Positions 44,055-55,930 are shown, counted from the stretch's first letter. The stretch: 64,000 nt of DNA from Anastrepha obliqua (GCF_027943255.1 NC_072892.1:119305792-119369791); one strand, 5' to 3'. The notes: generated from the letters alone by a model not told the origin. Program-made: numbers and translations.

Positions 44055-44870
44055 AATGGCCAACGACCGCAAATTAACCATCAAAGGGCTGGCAAAGGAC
44101 CTGAACAGGGCTTGTGGATCCAGTCAGGACATTGTATATAGTTGATAATTTGGCTTTGCGTCTTGTTGCTGTAAAGTTAGTTCCAAAAGGCCTAGATTTC
44201 ATGCAAAAAAGGGATCGCGTTGACCTCGCCAAAGACATTTAAACCGACCCAACCTTTATCAAACATATCATTACGGGTGTCGCGACGTCGTTTTATAAGT
44301 AAGGCACGCAATCCTGACATCAGGTGAGTGGGTGGAGAACGAATGAACCAAGGCCGAAAAAACTACGTCGCTTTCAGTCAAGGAAGAAATCAATGCTCAG
44401 GCTTTTTATTGATTACAACGGTATTGTATACCATGAATTTTTGCTGGAAGCTATGATAGTTAATAAAGACTATAGTTTGGGCATTCTGAGACGTTTACAT
44501 GTATCAACTCGCCAAAAACGAAGGGATTTGTGGGAAAACAGCTCATGGATTTTGCACCTTGATAAAATTCAGAATGCCATGATTACTCGTCTATGAAAAT
44601 ATTTTACCAATAACGAGACGAATACCATTCAACAGCCATTGAATGGACCTGATATGACTCTCTGCGATTTTTTTCTGTTTCAGAGAGTCAAAAACCACTA
44701 CGAGAAACGCTTTTTAGCAATCGAAATGAAAAATAGAAACAATCAAAAACGGTTCTGATGGCAACACCGAAAATGGAGCTCCAGCAATGACTCGAAAGCT
44801 GGATCAAACGGTATAAGCGTATTGACATAAAATACTACCCTGAAGGACTTCAGAGAACACAATAATAGAA
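44055..44870 (+). pseudogene. Decayed mariner transposase (WENNSW-type), second copy
   Basis: In order: DRKLTIKGLAKDLNRACGSS (44061-44120), frameshifted LALRLVAVKLVPKGLDF-like text, then from 44324 WRTNEPRPKKLRR, SMLRLFIDYNGIVYHEFLLE, IVNKDYSLGILRRLH, RRDLWENSSWILHLD (44521-44565), and a degraded DxAPC/FFLF tail near 44650-44700 and WIKRY near 44805. Same lineage as 1090-1979. Multiple stops and frameshifts; no TIRs seen. Confidence 0.75.
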
Positions 44871-44879
44871 TATGGCTGC

Positions 44880-46585
44880 TGATTGTCAACAACAGCCACA
44901 CATACAATGCAAGAGATAGAACTCCAAATAGTTATTTTATTCCAGAAAGACGGAAATGTTAGTTGCCTTATTTTTTGTAAGAGATGGCTCCGATATCCAT
45001 CTCCGATATTTTTTTGTAAAACTTCCGATAGAGTGATTAATTTTGCGCCACTTTGTATCGACTGTGTTTTTAGAACTATCTATATCGATAACTATGGCTT
45101 AACAGATGAACTGTCGACATATTTGTGCAGTAGGGTATTGCCAAACCATCATGAATTGTAGAGAGTCAGAAAAACGCTTCCAACTTGTGGAAAATTAATT
45201 TGAAACATTTGCACATTTTCTGGCAGTTCATGGAGCACCTCGTCCATTTCACGTTCGGTTTACACACTGGCGGCATCAACGATCCTAAATTTTCCGAAAT
45301 ATATTTTAGTATGTGTCTGATGCTGTTGAGTTTTATTTCCTACTCCTAAAATGCGTTTACCCAGGCTGGGCACGATGCTAGCATAAATTTGATGGTTTCA
45401 TCTTTCTCCCTATACTATCTGCAAGTTTCATTGTGACACATAAATAAAAACGAGTTGCAAACATAAAACTTAAAATACGATGTATGAATGGTTCTGTGAA
45501 ACTTCGTTTATTTTTCTGAATTTGATAAGGTTAGGGGCAGCTCAATCATAATCCTAAGGAGGTAATATTTTGCGATTTTTTTTATGAGCTCATTGATGTG
45601 CCATAACAAAATTAAATATAAACAAATGCACTCATACCGTCGCTCCACCCTAATGTACATATATTACATAGAAACATAAGTTGGTACTATATAAAAATTG
45701 ACATGCAAGCAAATTTCGGTATCAGGTGATGGGAACAAGTTGTGTGAGCCGTATCAGATGTTTTGTCAATATTTTACCATTTAGAAGTATTTTGTAGCAA
45801 CAACAGGAAACTCTTTAGAGGAGTTTTGCCAGAAAAGGCAGGTGAGAAGAGTTTTACAAAGCTTCAGCATTTAATATCCACAAAGCACAAAGTATAGAAG
45901 GAAATAGATAAAGAGAAGTTATTAGGTTGGCCGAAAGGGAATCCGATTCAGGGGGAAAAAGTTTAACAAATATTTCAAATATAGCTGTAGATAACTGAGT
46001 ATCGAGCAATGCGAATAGTTTGGTAATCACTAGAATTTTCTTTAATTTTAGCTTAACTGCTCAAATATTTCTTAAAAGTTTTCGAGCTCTTGAGCAATTT
46101 GAGCAGTTAAAAATCACTTTAGGTTTTATTTGTTAACATTTTTTCAAGCTTTTAAGCGCTGTTAGTACTGTTATGTGTAATTTGTAATACTTGGAAAAAA
46201 GGGTTGACACAAAAGCTAAAATAAAAATTAAGATATAGTTTTGAATGTTTAAAAAAAACTTATATTTGAAAATTTCATGTGATGATCAACGAAGAGGTAC
46301 GCGCTAGGTTACTCATACGCCCTCGCTGTTTTGAATGAAATCAATGTGAAATGTGCGGGAGCTTTAATTTCTAATATTAAATTTTCTCCATATATTATAA
46401 GTGATGCTTAAACCAGGTAAACCAGGTGATGAAGTGATATTTTATCGTCTTATCAACTTTCTACCAGTTCTGTAAAAAGTTTTTTAGAAAGTTTTCCTTA
46501 AACATTAAATGCTTGTTATTGAACGCAAACGCAAATCCGAAAATATTTGGGCAATAGCATTCGACGACTGAGCAGATACATTGTA
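44880..46585. other. Mostly non-coding stretch with one MITE end
   Basis: Apart from the MITE end at 45025-45057, AT-rich DNA without recognisable genes or boundaries. Confidence 0.4.
45025..45057. repeat. Solo end of the GTGGCGC MITE
   Basis: CCGATAGAGTGATTAATTTT followed by GCGCCACTTTG and TA matches the right end of the MITE at 4899-5028, including the CCGATA word seen inside its left TIR. No left end was found nearby. Confidence 0.5.
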
Positions 46586-46592
46586 GATAGAG

Positions 46593-46840
46593 GCGTATTG
46601 ATGTTGTTCCACAAATGGATGGACGTACAGTCTCAAGCCGACTCCAAACGGCAGATATTTTTATGAGGAGCTTTTTCATGACAGAAATACTCTCGGAGGT
46701 TTGCCATTGCATATCGGGGGGCGACCGCTATTTGAAAAATGTTTTTCTTCATTTTGGTGTTTCCCCGAGATTAGAACCTACACTCTCTGAATTCCGAATA
46801 GTAGTCACGCACCAACCCATTCGGCTATGGCAGATACATA
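46593..46840 (-). repeat. SINE-A copy, near full length
   Basis: Plus-strand text from tail to head: TTGATGTTGTTCCACAAATG, AAGCCGACTCCAAACGGCAG, TATTTTTATGAGGAGCTTTT, CATGACAGAAATACTCTCGG, GGGGCGACCGCTATTTGAAA, GGTGTTTCCCCGAGATTAGA, CACCAACCCATTCGGCTATG. On the minus strand the A box reads TAGCCGAATGGG, an exact match to the Pol III consensus; the B box carries one change (TTCTAATCT for TTCGAATCT). Confidence 0.75.
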
Positions 46841-46879
46841 GACTAGTCGAAAAAAACAAACAGCGCTCGACCAAAAACA

Positions 46880-46990
46880 AATGTGTTCAGCAGTTTTCCT
46901 GGAGATATCACTAGCTTTCGACCGAGTGTGGCACAAAGGTCTACTCTTTAAAATAAAAACCAAATTACCGTTAAATGCCTATTTAACCAA
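46880..46990 (+). pseudogene. Jockey RT motif A fragment
   Basis: Encodes CSAVFLEISLAFDRVWHKGL and LLFKIKTKLP, the jockey-type RT motif A (FLDxSxAFDxVWH) with its catalytic Asp. It lies upstream of, and out of order with, the jockey copy at 47035, so it is a separate piece or a rearrangement. Confidence 0.65.
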
Positions 46991-47034
46991 TTAACAGACT
47001 GAGATTACTTCAAGAAAAATCTAGAAAATTGCCA

Positions 47035-48665
47035 TTGTCATGAAACACAAATAATTAATGAGGAGCAATTGGATAATGAGGTTCAAAATTTTACGTACAA
47101 CGTGTAACTTGCGGCAAGGAAAACTACTCGAACTATAAAAAAACCCGTAGTCATTATGCAATACTCAAAGGACTTCAGAGATCTTATTTCACTAAAGAGT
47201 AAGCTTTGCAGTAAACGGCAAGCAACTCCAGCACCAATAGATAAAACTGGGCGAAACAAAATGACCGAAGGCTTTAGTTGGGATATAAAGAAATTCAAAA
47301 ATAGTATTTTTTCTTGCCACTTGAATTCATTGTCCAACGACAGTCGTGTGAATTACTCTATATGAAAATGCACTAAATGTAATACTTAAAAAGGCTACAA
47401 CATGCACAGTTTCCCTCTCAGGATAAAAGAAACAAAATTAGCTAACAACAATTCCGGGAAAGCAGAATTATATGCAGACTATCCAGCTGAAGTTTGTACC
47501 AGTCATGAAGCTACATGCAAAGGCCCAAGAGTTTTGAAGAACTTCCATGAGTTACGAACGCCGAACTAAAAAGAGAAATTAAAATGCTAAAAAATAAAAA
47601 GTCCCCTGGCTTCGATTTAATCACTGCAGAGATACTCAATCAACTTCGACCTAAAAGCATCAAAATCTTCACTAACATAATGAATGCATCTTTCAGGTTT
47701 CATTACGTTCCTATTTTCTAGAAAACTGCAGAGTTTATTATTCTTTAAAACCCCATATACATCTGATCTCAAAGCTATTTGAAAAGCTGTTGATTAAGCG
47801 ACTCAACAAAATAATAGATCGAAAAAAAATTAATTCCAACACATCAGTTTGGTTTTCGAAGTAAACACTCACATTCAATCAGGTACACAGAATCACGTAC
47901 GAAATAGAAAAAGCACTCGAAAACAAAAAAGTAACATATGTTCTAGCGTATTCCTCCATGTGGCAAAGGTTTACGGTAAAGTTTAACACACAGGTTAGCC
48001 TGTTAAACTAAAACTAACTTTCTAAGCAATATTCCGAAAACTTGGAGTCGTACACTCAAATCAAACAAGATGATGCTTATTCAAGTTTTCTACAAATAAA
48101 GACAGAAATACTTCACGGCAATGTTTTTGGGCCTCTGCTGTAACTTATCTGCATACATGACCTACCGTCTGATCCGAATTACGTCACAGCAATATTTGCA
48201 GATGGCACTGCGCTGATTGCAGTCGGTGAAACTGAAAACGAATCAACAGGCACATCACAAACCGCTTTAAATTAGGTCTCCCAGTAGACTTAAAAGTGGA
48301 AAATTAAACTAAATCAAACAAAATCTGAAAAAACATCTTAAGAAAAAAAGGGAAGAATTGGACATCAAACTCAAAAACATGCAGTGGCTCATGGGTAGCT
48401 CTAATCTAGAAAACAAAGTATGTATTAAGCTGGCACGAATCCCAGTATGGAATTATGGTGCGCAGCTACGAGGGTGCTAGTTAAAACACGAAAAACCAAA
48501 TCCAACAAATCCAAAATAAGGTTTTTAATTTCATTGTTAAAGCACCTTAGGACTGCAGAAGTTCCAACATTCCAATAAACTCCGTCTATACTGAAATCGC
48601 AAATATTGCCGTGACCCATAAAGAAAGTTTAACAAATCACATCAATGACGAAGCAAATAATTTAA
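47035..48665 (+). pseudogene. Jockey-type LINE ORF2, decayed
   Basis: In order: NEEQLDNEVQNFTYNV, DFRDLISLKSKLCSKRQATP (47166-47225), KKFKNSIFSCHLNSLSND, GKAELYADYPAEV, then the RT start EIKMLKNKKSPGFDLITAEI (about 47577-47640), FTNIMNASFRFHYVP, HLISKLFEKLLIKRLNKIID (about 47762), PTHQFGFRSKHS, motif A degraded, DDAYSSFLQIK-like text (about 48072), VTAIFADGTALIAV (48180-48222; the catalytic FADD is FADG), and IPVWNYGAQL-like and HRxSVYTEIANIAVTHKESL text to 48630. Frameshifts and stops throughout. The 3' end is cut at 48665 by a mariner. Confidence 0.8.
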
Positions 48666-48667
48666 TT

Positions 48668-49750
48668 ATTTCCATCTTTTTAATAAGTTAGTAGGTTGAA
48701 AGTTACATCCCTAGCTAACTTTCAGTGAAAGCTTGGTGACATTCGGTTTAGTGGAAGCGAAGTTATTGCGTCTAAAGTGTCAGGATGTTTTTGTCATCGG
48801 TACAAAAATGAGTTTCGAACAAAGAGATAATATCAAATTTTGTTTTAAAATCGATAAAACGTTTACCGAAACATTTGAATTGATGAAAAAGTGTATGGCG
48901 ATGATTGTCTATCTCGTTCCAGAGTTCATGAGTGGTTTACACGTTTCAGAGATAGTTGTGTGGACATAAATCACAATGAATCCCAAATCAGTAATCACCG
49001 AAACCTTCATAGAAATTGTTTATCGATTATCACGTTTCAACTGATAATTTACCTTACGAAAGGTCTGTACACGTTTCAGTAGGACTATAAATTGCTCAGA
49101 ATTCAACATTCGAAACACCCCATTAAAGCGGCGAGAAAAGACGAAAACTTTCTTTACAACATTGTAACTGGTATGTGAAACGTTGTGTTTCCAACATCAA
49201 CCTGAAACTTAGGGTCAAAGTACCGAATAGAAGGCCCCAGACGAGCCACCACCCAAAAAATCGCATTTGGAGAAGTCAAAAATCAGGTCGATACTCATTT
49301 ATGTTTACGATTTTAAGGGAATTGTCCACAAAGAGTTCATGCCAAGGGGCCAAACCGTCAATGCGATTTTCTATCTTGGCATTTTGAATGGTTTGTTGCA
49401 TCGCATTCGTCGAATTCGCCCTAAATACGGCGAAGGAGGAAGCTGGCGCTAATCGCATGATAATGCACCATCTCATCGACCCACTCTTTTGACTGATTTT
49501 TTGTCTAGAAATCCCATTTTAACCCTGTGACTTCTACCTATCCGGAAAGTAGCATTTGGACATGAAAGGAAAACGTCTTACGTCCGTAGAAGCCATCCAA
49601 AAGGCTTGCACCGACATCCTGAAGGACATTCCGGTCAAACCTGGAACACTCTTTCGAAAAGCTTTTAGATAGCGCAACACAGTGTATTGATGCCAGAGGG
49701 GACTATTTTGATTACATAAACTCGAAGTTATCAGAACAAACCTCCTGTCG
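48668..49750 (+). pseudogene. Rosa-like mariner copy
   Basis: From 48808: MSFEQRDNIKFCFKIDKTFT, ETFELMKK, a frameshift, YGDDCLSRSRVHEWFTRFRD (48893-48950), DINHNE, VITETFIEI-like text, then LRIQHSKHPIKAARKDENFL-like text, WYVKRCVSNINLKLR, RRPQTSHHPKNR, KIRSILIYVYDFKGIVHKEF, MPRGQTVNAIFYLGILNGLL, HRIRRIRPKYGEGGSWR, DNAPSH (with a small deletion before it), and DFYLSGKVAFGHERK to AIQKACTDILKDIPV. This is the most complete of the three rosa-like copies, retaining most of the transposase, but frames shift several times. No TIRs found; it abuts the jockey copy on its left. Confidence 0.8.
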
Positions 49751-49837
49751 CCTACGGCGGACGTCAAAGCGGCCCCATAATTCCATAAAAAAGCTCTATG
49801 TTATATAATTTTATTTAAGTTGCTAGTAATTCAATTG

Positions 49838-50220
49838 AAAGATTCTGCGTAAGATTTTTGGACCTTTGCACGTTGGCAATGGCGAATATCGCAGGCAATG
49901 GAACGATGAGCTGTATGAGCTTTACGGCGACATAGACATAGCGCAGCGAATAAAGATCCAGCGGCTTCGTTGGCTGGGTCATGTCGTCCGAATGGATACA
50001 AACGCTCCGGCTTTGAAAGTATTCGATGCGGTACCATCTGGTGGTAGCAGAGGAAGAGGAAGGCCTCCTCTGCGTTGGAAAGATCAGGTGGAGAAGGACT
50101 TGGCTTCACTTGGTGTGTCCAACTGGCGCCGGTTAGCACAAGAAAGAAACGACTGGCGCGCTTTGTTAAACTCGGCCAAAATCGCGTAAGCGGTTATCGC
50201 GCCAATTAAGAAGAAGAAGA
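49838..50220 (+). mobile_element. 5' truncated LINE with 13-bp target duplication and AAG tail
   Basis: AGTAATTCAATTG at 49825-49837 is repeated exactly at 50221-50233, flanking 383 bp that end in (AAG)n. The open frame (to a TAA at 50188) encodes only the C-terminal tail of a LINE ORF: KIFGPLHVGNGEYRRQWNDE, LYELYGDIDIAQRIKIQRLR, WLGHVVRMDTNAPALKVFDA, RGRGRPPLRWKDQVEKDLAS, NWRRLAQERNDWRALLNSAK. The frame is uninterrupted and the TSD is perfect, so the insertion is fairly young. RTE-like or related clade. The master element is not in this window; a decayed sibling lies at 9195-9625. Confidence 0.85.
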
Positions 50221-50239
50221 AGTAATTCAATTGTAAATA

Positions 50240-51050
50240 TTTATGAACTAATCGCAGTAAAAAGCAAACCAAACATAAAACACAAAAGAAAAAAATGTAG
50301 TTTTTAATACACAAATATTGTTTGTAATAACAAGTCCAATTGCAATACAATGCGACATTTAAGAGTTCTCTTCTCTAAAATACAAGAAACGGATGAGTGG
50401 TCCGAAAGCTCCAAAAACACGACAAACACGTACACGGCGTTCATTTTATGTTTAGATTATCTCACTCTATTTATTTCAATAATTCAGTTATCTATGTACG
50501 AGTGTACAACTATTAAATATGAACAACTATTACAGGCAGAATCATTGTCTAAGTCATGCGCTTGCTACGTTTTCGAAATTTTGCCATTCATTACCTCCGA
50601 AATCAACTAACAAAATATTAGAGATTCCCTTACGCTTGTAACTGTCTTCCTTGGCCTGTTTTACATTTTAATCTTTAATGATATATTGTATTTTCCCGGG
50701 TGCATAGAAAATTTATTGCCCGTTTCCTTTTCATTTTGACTGTCGGTGTGCAGCAAACAGCCAATGCAGCAGTGCATAGTTGTTGTAAAATTGTTGCCAT
50801 CTCTTTGCTTGTGCGCTTACAAAAGTGCTTGCTGCTGCTTTTTAAAGTTTGGTCAAACAGCAGCTCTGTCATGTAGCCTACAAATTAAATCAAGTATTTC
50901 TTTGTGGTTTTTGCTTGGATGCCAAATTCGGAAGTCCTTCAGAGTGAAGAAAATATTATACACTTGTGTGCACAATAATAGCAGTGCCAGATATTGCAAA
51001 GCTTTTACTACTTATTTGTATTTTACTGACAATTTTTGTTTTTTATAAAT
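50240..51050. other. Non-coding stretch, no gene recognised
   Basis: Frames at 50350-50610 and 50746-51048 have no domain. Nothing else supported. Confidence 0.4.
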
Positions 51051-51055
51051 ATATA

Positions 51056-51415
51056 CAGGGTTGGCCATATTAAACTGACCCATTGAGTAACCCTATAACT
51101 TTTTACTGTAATTTGAAATCTAAGGTTTACGTCAACAAGCCAAAGACACTAGGCGCACTTAAGGCCAATATCCGACGGGAAATAGCCGCCATATCGGCCG
51201 AGACGCTGGCCAAAACTATGGAAAACGCCGAAAAACGGGCACATTACGCTATACGAGCTAAGGGCGACCACTTGCGCGATATCATATTCAAAAAGTGATG
51301 TAAACGAATCTCCTTGAACTAAATTAAATGTTTTTCACAATGAAACACAAAAAAATGTTTCTTTTTCCATATTTTTTTAATAATCACATGGGTCAGTTTA
51401 ATATGGCCAACCCTG
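51056..51415 (+). mobile_element. 360-bp Tc1/mariner-derived MITE with identical TIRs
   Basis: The first and last 28 bp are identical inverted repeats (beginning CAGGGTTGGCCATATTAAAC), flanked by TA at 51054-51055 and 51416-51417. The interior keeps only the transposase C-terminus in an open frame: YCNLKSKVYVNKPKTLGALK, ANIRREIAAISAETLAKTME, stop at about 51298. The same domain end (VYxNKPxTxxELKxxIRxEI) occurs in elements at 59308 and 63071. Identical TIRs suggest recent movement, necessarily driven in trans. Confidence 0.85.
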
Positions 51416-51484
51416 TATATCATGCTACAATAAAAACTATATAAGCCAAAGTTTTAAACTTTATGTAAAATTAAAAAAATATCA

Positions 51485-51800
51485 ACCAACTGCCGAAGTA
51501 CAAGCTCTCACACTGGGGCTTACCCAAGAGAGTTTTTGAGCACTCAAATCATCGAACTAATAGGTCATCCGCCTTACAGCCTGGGTTTAGCGGCCAATGA
51601 TTTCTTTTTGTTCCCAAGCATGAAAAATAAAATGCGATGTCAACGTTTCCAATGCCTAATGAAGCTGTAAAAAGCTTTAGACAGCTCATTTTGGAGGTAT
51701 CCACTTCTGAGTGGCGAAAGTGCTTCGAAAATCGGTTCCAGCGAATACAAATTGTAGTGACTTTCAAGGAGAATATTTCGAAAAACAGTAATAATTTTTA
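51485..51800 (+). pseudogene. Mariner transposase C-terminal fragment
   Basis: Encodes ELIGHPPYSLGLAANDFFLF-like text (51556-51610; third catalytic Asp as Asn-Asp context), SMKNKMRCQRF, then in another frame EVSTSEWRKCFENRFQRI and NISKN. Typical end of a mariner (SPDLAPNDFFLF, CFENWFxRM). The 5' part is absent. Probably the same lineage as 38515-38750. Confidence 0.6.
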
Positions 51801-51870
51801 CTATGTTTTCAGTATTAGGTGCAAAGTATAAAAGGCAACTCAGACATGCTTATATAACATTATTACATTT

Positions 51871-52130
51871 GGGTGTTTGGCCGAGCTCCTCCTTCTATTT
51901 GCGGTGTGCGTCTTGACGGTGTTCCACAAATGGAGGGACCTAAACTTTCAAGCCGACTTCGAACGGCATATATGTCTATGAGGAGCTTCTTCATGGCAGA
52001 AATACACTCGAAGGTTTGCCATTGCCTGACGAGGGGCGGCTGCTATTAGATAAAACTTTTTCATAATTTTAGTCTTTCGCCGATATTCGAACCTACGTTC
52101 TCTCTGAATTCCGCATGATAACCACGCCGC
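51871..52130 (-). repeat. SINE-A copy, head truncated
   Basis: Plus-strand text: GGGTGTTTGGCCGAGCTCCT, GGTGTTCCACAAATGGAGGG, TTTCAAGCCGACTTCGAACG, GAGGAGCTTCTTCATGGCAG, GCCATTGCCTGACGAGGGGC, CGCCGATATTCGAACCTACG. On the minus strand the B box GGTTCGAATAT is nearly intact; the A-box end is missing. Confidence 0.75.
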
Positions 52131-52134
52131 AAGA

Positions 52135-54255
52135 ACTAATAACTAACACAATTTTTGAACAAAAGAAATATCATACTAAAACGTTCAGTGAAAGCTACGC
52201 TCTTTTTACACGATAGCCGAACTAAAGTTGAATTGCAATGTTTTGGCCGAACAAAACCAAAGAACGAATTCGGGACTTTTCTGGTTATAAAAATTTTTTT
52301 ATTATTTTATTTTTAGAAAACCAAATAATCTATCTGAACAAATTTAGGGATTTTGTTAAACTCAAATAATATAATAAAAGCATTTCGACAATAATGAGTT
52401 TTTTGTTAACAGAATTTGAAGCCAACATAGAGAACTCCGAACTACGAAGAACATTAAAGAAAATCCTCCCAGCACCAGGCAGTTAACAGCTCCACAGATC
52501 AAATTAGAAATAAGAGGCACAAGATTATTCTCCTATTCTGCAATTATCTTAAAAAGTAAAAAAGTTATTCTTGAACATGATTGTGAATACTTTTACGCCA
52601 CCTTGTATAAATTATCTGTATATAAGAGGCGAAAAAATTAAATAAATAGTCAAAACTGTGCGCTGCTATTATTGTGAACACAGGTGTATAATAAAAAATT
52701 GTACCTTCATTTCATGGTCAAAATTTTCTTTGTAGCCTTGACAACACTTTGTTTAGGGTAGGTGGACATGCAATAATCTGAAGTATTTCCATCAAACTAA
52801 AACAAATTAAAGCAAATGAAACGAAAATTTGACTTTTATTAAAACTTTCAATTATGCAAGAAAACTGGACAGTAAGAATTTGAGGAGAAGTTAGAATTAT
52901 TTTAATATAAATCAACCGGAGCAAGATTACAAATAAAACACCAATTTAATTTCCTGCACTAATAAATCATTTCACGTCGTATTAAAATTAAAATAAATAT
53001 AGCAGCACTGCTGTTAAAGAATATTAGCAACATGAATAACGTCGAAGGGCTCCGTGCATATTAAATTCACTTTACTCGTGCAAGGAAAGGTCTCATCTGT
53101 ATGAATGCTAATATACTTATGCCATCTACAAGTAAGCCGTCAATATTAACACTTTATGTAGTCTGTGATTTTCTTCAAGTCATCTAAATGCATAGACAAT
53201 AAATCCTTATTTCCTACTAGTGCGCTACCAACACTCGCTTAGCGCTCTGACTACCAATTCCTCGGAAATTCAATTCAATATCGATATTTCATTTTCTAAT
53301 TTATTGCGCCAGCATGTGGCAATCGTATCAAGTATTTACGGAATCAGTGCTCGCCAGCTGGCATTTTCTTACAGTTCCACGCCCTACTCTATCACAGCAG
53401 GCAATGGCGTGCTTTCAAATAGAAAGCAGAAACAAAAAACGAAAACAAGTGACAGCCAACCCCACTTTATTGCTGTAGGAGTACACATTTAAGTATGCAT
53501 ACATACATACATATAAGTATACTCCTCTCTATAAAAAAAAAGTGCCTTTCTCCACTAAGCGGCTTAATTTGTTGGCATTTAGCAGCAGCGTAACTACATC
53601 TCCTACCTTAAAGCCAACCAACGGCTTACTTGCTAGTCGCACTTCCACACCACACCGGTCTTACGATTTCACCAAATGTCTGGGCATACTACTCGTATGT
53701 ATGTATGTATGTATGTATGAAGAACGTATGAAGTACAAGTGGAAATTGCAGCCCCTGAGGCAATGGTGTATTTTCTATTATCAGATCGACGCTTTTTCCT
53801 GCTTCAAATGTTTTCATTGGCATTACTATTGAAATTGTTGTTATTTTACTTTTAATGCTTCCATTGCTGTATTTTTTTTTCGTTTTGTTATTATTGTTAG
53901 CTGCTAACTGTTAACTGCTGCAAGTGGCAGCGCTGATAAGCATTGGCGATTCGTTAATTGCTCAGTTTGCTAAGTGTGCTAAGGCAACGAGTTAGTCGTA
54001 AATTGAAAATGTTTTGCGGATTGAATAAATGAATGTTTATTGTGCTGGTGGGAATGGCATCGAGGTGGTGAAAAGCTTAGCAAACTTCATTGAAACTTTA
54101 GCGCAAGAACAGCAACAGAGAACAAACTTAATTCGTTTTGAACAAAGATTAAAATAAATGAAGAGATTTTTGTGTTAGAAATAACTCTACACAAATAAAT
54201 TCATTCAGTTAATTGTTTAAGGTTTCAAAATAAATAAATGTAGATATTTCATTAT
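52135..54255. other. Non-coding stretch with TATG microsatellite
   Basis: A TTTTACGCCACCTTGTATA word near 52592 may be a diverged end of the GTGGCGC MITE. (GTAT)6 at 53695-53719. Frames at 53220-53492 and 53542-53832 show no domain. 53,200-54,250 looks like ordinary host non-coding DNA. Confidence 0.4.
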
Positions 54256-54259
54256 TATT

Positions 54260-55188
54260 GAGTCAAACCACGTCAAGTGGGCCCGAATTTTCCATCAAAT
54301 TCCCGATTTTAAAATCAAATGCATTTTTGGATAGAGAATTTGTCACATAATAATTGCTGTGAATAGTTTTTTTTACTTCGCTTTTTGTTTATGTTATTAA
54401 CAATTGAATTTTTTTGCATGATATTCTTGTAAAATCAATATCTCAGAAACTACAATTGATAATTTGATGAAATTTATTTCGGTTACCGAAAAATGTTTTC
54501 TCTACCGATTTAACGTTCAAAGACTGTGTATTTGTTGAAACAATAATTTTTATGAAAAATCGCAATTATTTTTGCGTTCTTCACGCTCTAAATGGACAAT
54601 TTTACAGTCAGATTAAGCGCACAATGCTCACCTTTAATAATCTGTAAAAAAAACTTTGTTCATCCAATCAGTTCTGAAGATATCGAATTTTTTTGTCAAA
54701 CTGTGTAAAGTTTTGATGCGCAGTATAGTCTGCTGCAACGCGACGCGCTTCGCAGTTGGCCTTGCATTGTCCCATGGGATCATACGCTAAAACGTATAGC
54801 ACTTAAGAAAGACATACAAAAGGATTAAGGATTCAAAAATGAGGTGTTTCATTACTAGAATTTTTATTACATACATCCATATCTACATGAAGACATACAA
54901 AATTTAATTAGTAATAATAGTCTCGAAACAAGATGTACCCTCGGAGAAGATTTTACTTCGAATCTTTTTGTTACTTGCAGGTTCTAAGTGATGAAATTGC
55001 CGCGTTTTTTTGATAGCTATTGCCTCATTGAAGCGTTTGGAAATTGTTAATAACATAAACAAAAAGCGAAGTAAAAAAAACTATTCACAGCAATTATTAT
55101 GTGACAAATTCTCTATCCAAAAATGCATTTGATTTTAAAATCGGGAATTTGATGGAAAATTCGGGGCCCACTTGACGTGGTTTGACTC
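54260..55188. mobile_element. 929-bp element with 146-bp TIRs, young
   Basis: Left TIR 54260-54405 and right TIR 55042-55188 are inverse copies differing, as read by eye, by one extra C (GGGCCC against GGGCCCC). Ends are GAGTCAAACCACGTCAAGTG. TATT occurs directly outside both ends (54256-54259, 55189-55192), a candidate 4-bp target duplication. The 636-bp interior is AT-rich with no open frame of note. The long TIRs give a foldback-like shape. Superfamily unknown to me. Confidence 0.85.
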
Positions 55189-55891
55189 TATTACAACACT
55201 CCTTCTTCTTCTATCCGCCTCTTTCTGCTCCACTCGACAACATCCTGATTGTTACGTCGCATATTCGTCGTATCTCTTCATTCCGCATCAAATCCCGGCG
55301 ATTGATGCCTGCTATAACGCGGAGTTTGTACATTTCGGTTCTTGATACTGCCTTCTCGATTGCTTTCATATCCGCCCTTATCTTAATAGCATACATCAGA
55401 ATAGACTCACGCATGTTTTGCGTATTCTGACTTTGCCTTTGGTGATGAGGTGTTCATTGCGCTGTATACTGTCCCTAAGACATCCTGCTACGCGCGCTGC
55501 TTTGTTTGTTTGATGACTTGAGAACTAAGGTCTAAACGCAAGCTTGCATCTTAGCGTATGTCTTGAAATTTCAAGAGATTTTGTTTTTGATGCGGACGTT
55601 ACTGTGTCATGCATATAGAAAATTATTTTTATTTCCGTTTTCAATTTCCCCTAGCTGCGTTTTTAACCTTTCCTATTACATATGTACTTGTATACTTATA
55701 TATATATGTGACAAATGGCAACCCTGCGATAAGGAGCAGAAGTCACATGAGTGAACAAGCGAGTTGTTTTTTAGTTATCAAGCAGCCGTAAAGCGAAGAA
55801 GTCTATTATTACATACTATAAACTACAAATTTTACAATTATTACCATTAAATGAAATAAAAGGATTACAATTACTTATTCTTCATTTTTAC

Positions 55892-55911
55892 ATATATATA
55901 TATATATATAA
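55892..55911. repeat. (TA)n microsatellite
   Basis: Ten TA units directly before the SINE-A copy. Confidence 0.8.
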
Positions 55912-55930
55912 TGAGTGCGTTCACCCTTTC

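Larger units (their letters stand above)
42272..45651. mobile_element. Candidate element with GGGTGGAG ends
   Basis: CATTAGGGTGGAG (42268-42280) is repeated in inverse orientation at 45643-45655. The G-rich start resembles the pair at 19956/23551. Here the 3-bp flanks are TTA and TAA, so a clean target duplication is not shown. The interior consists of mariner relics and a MITE. Weak call. Confidence 0.2.
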
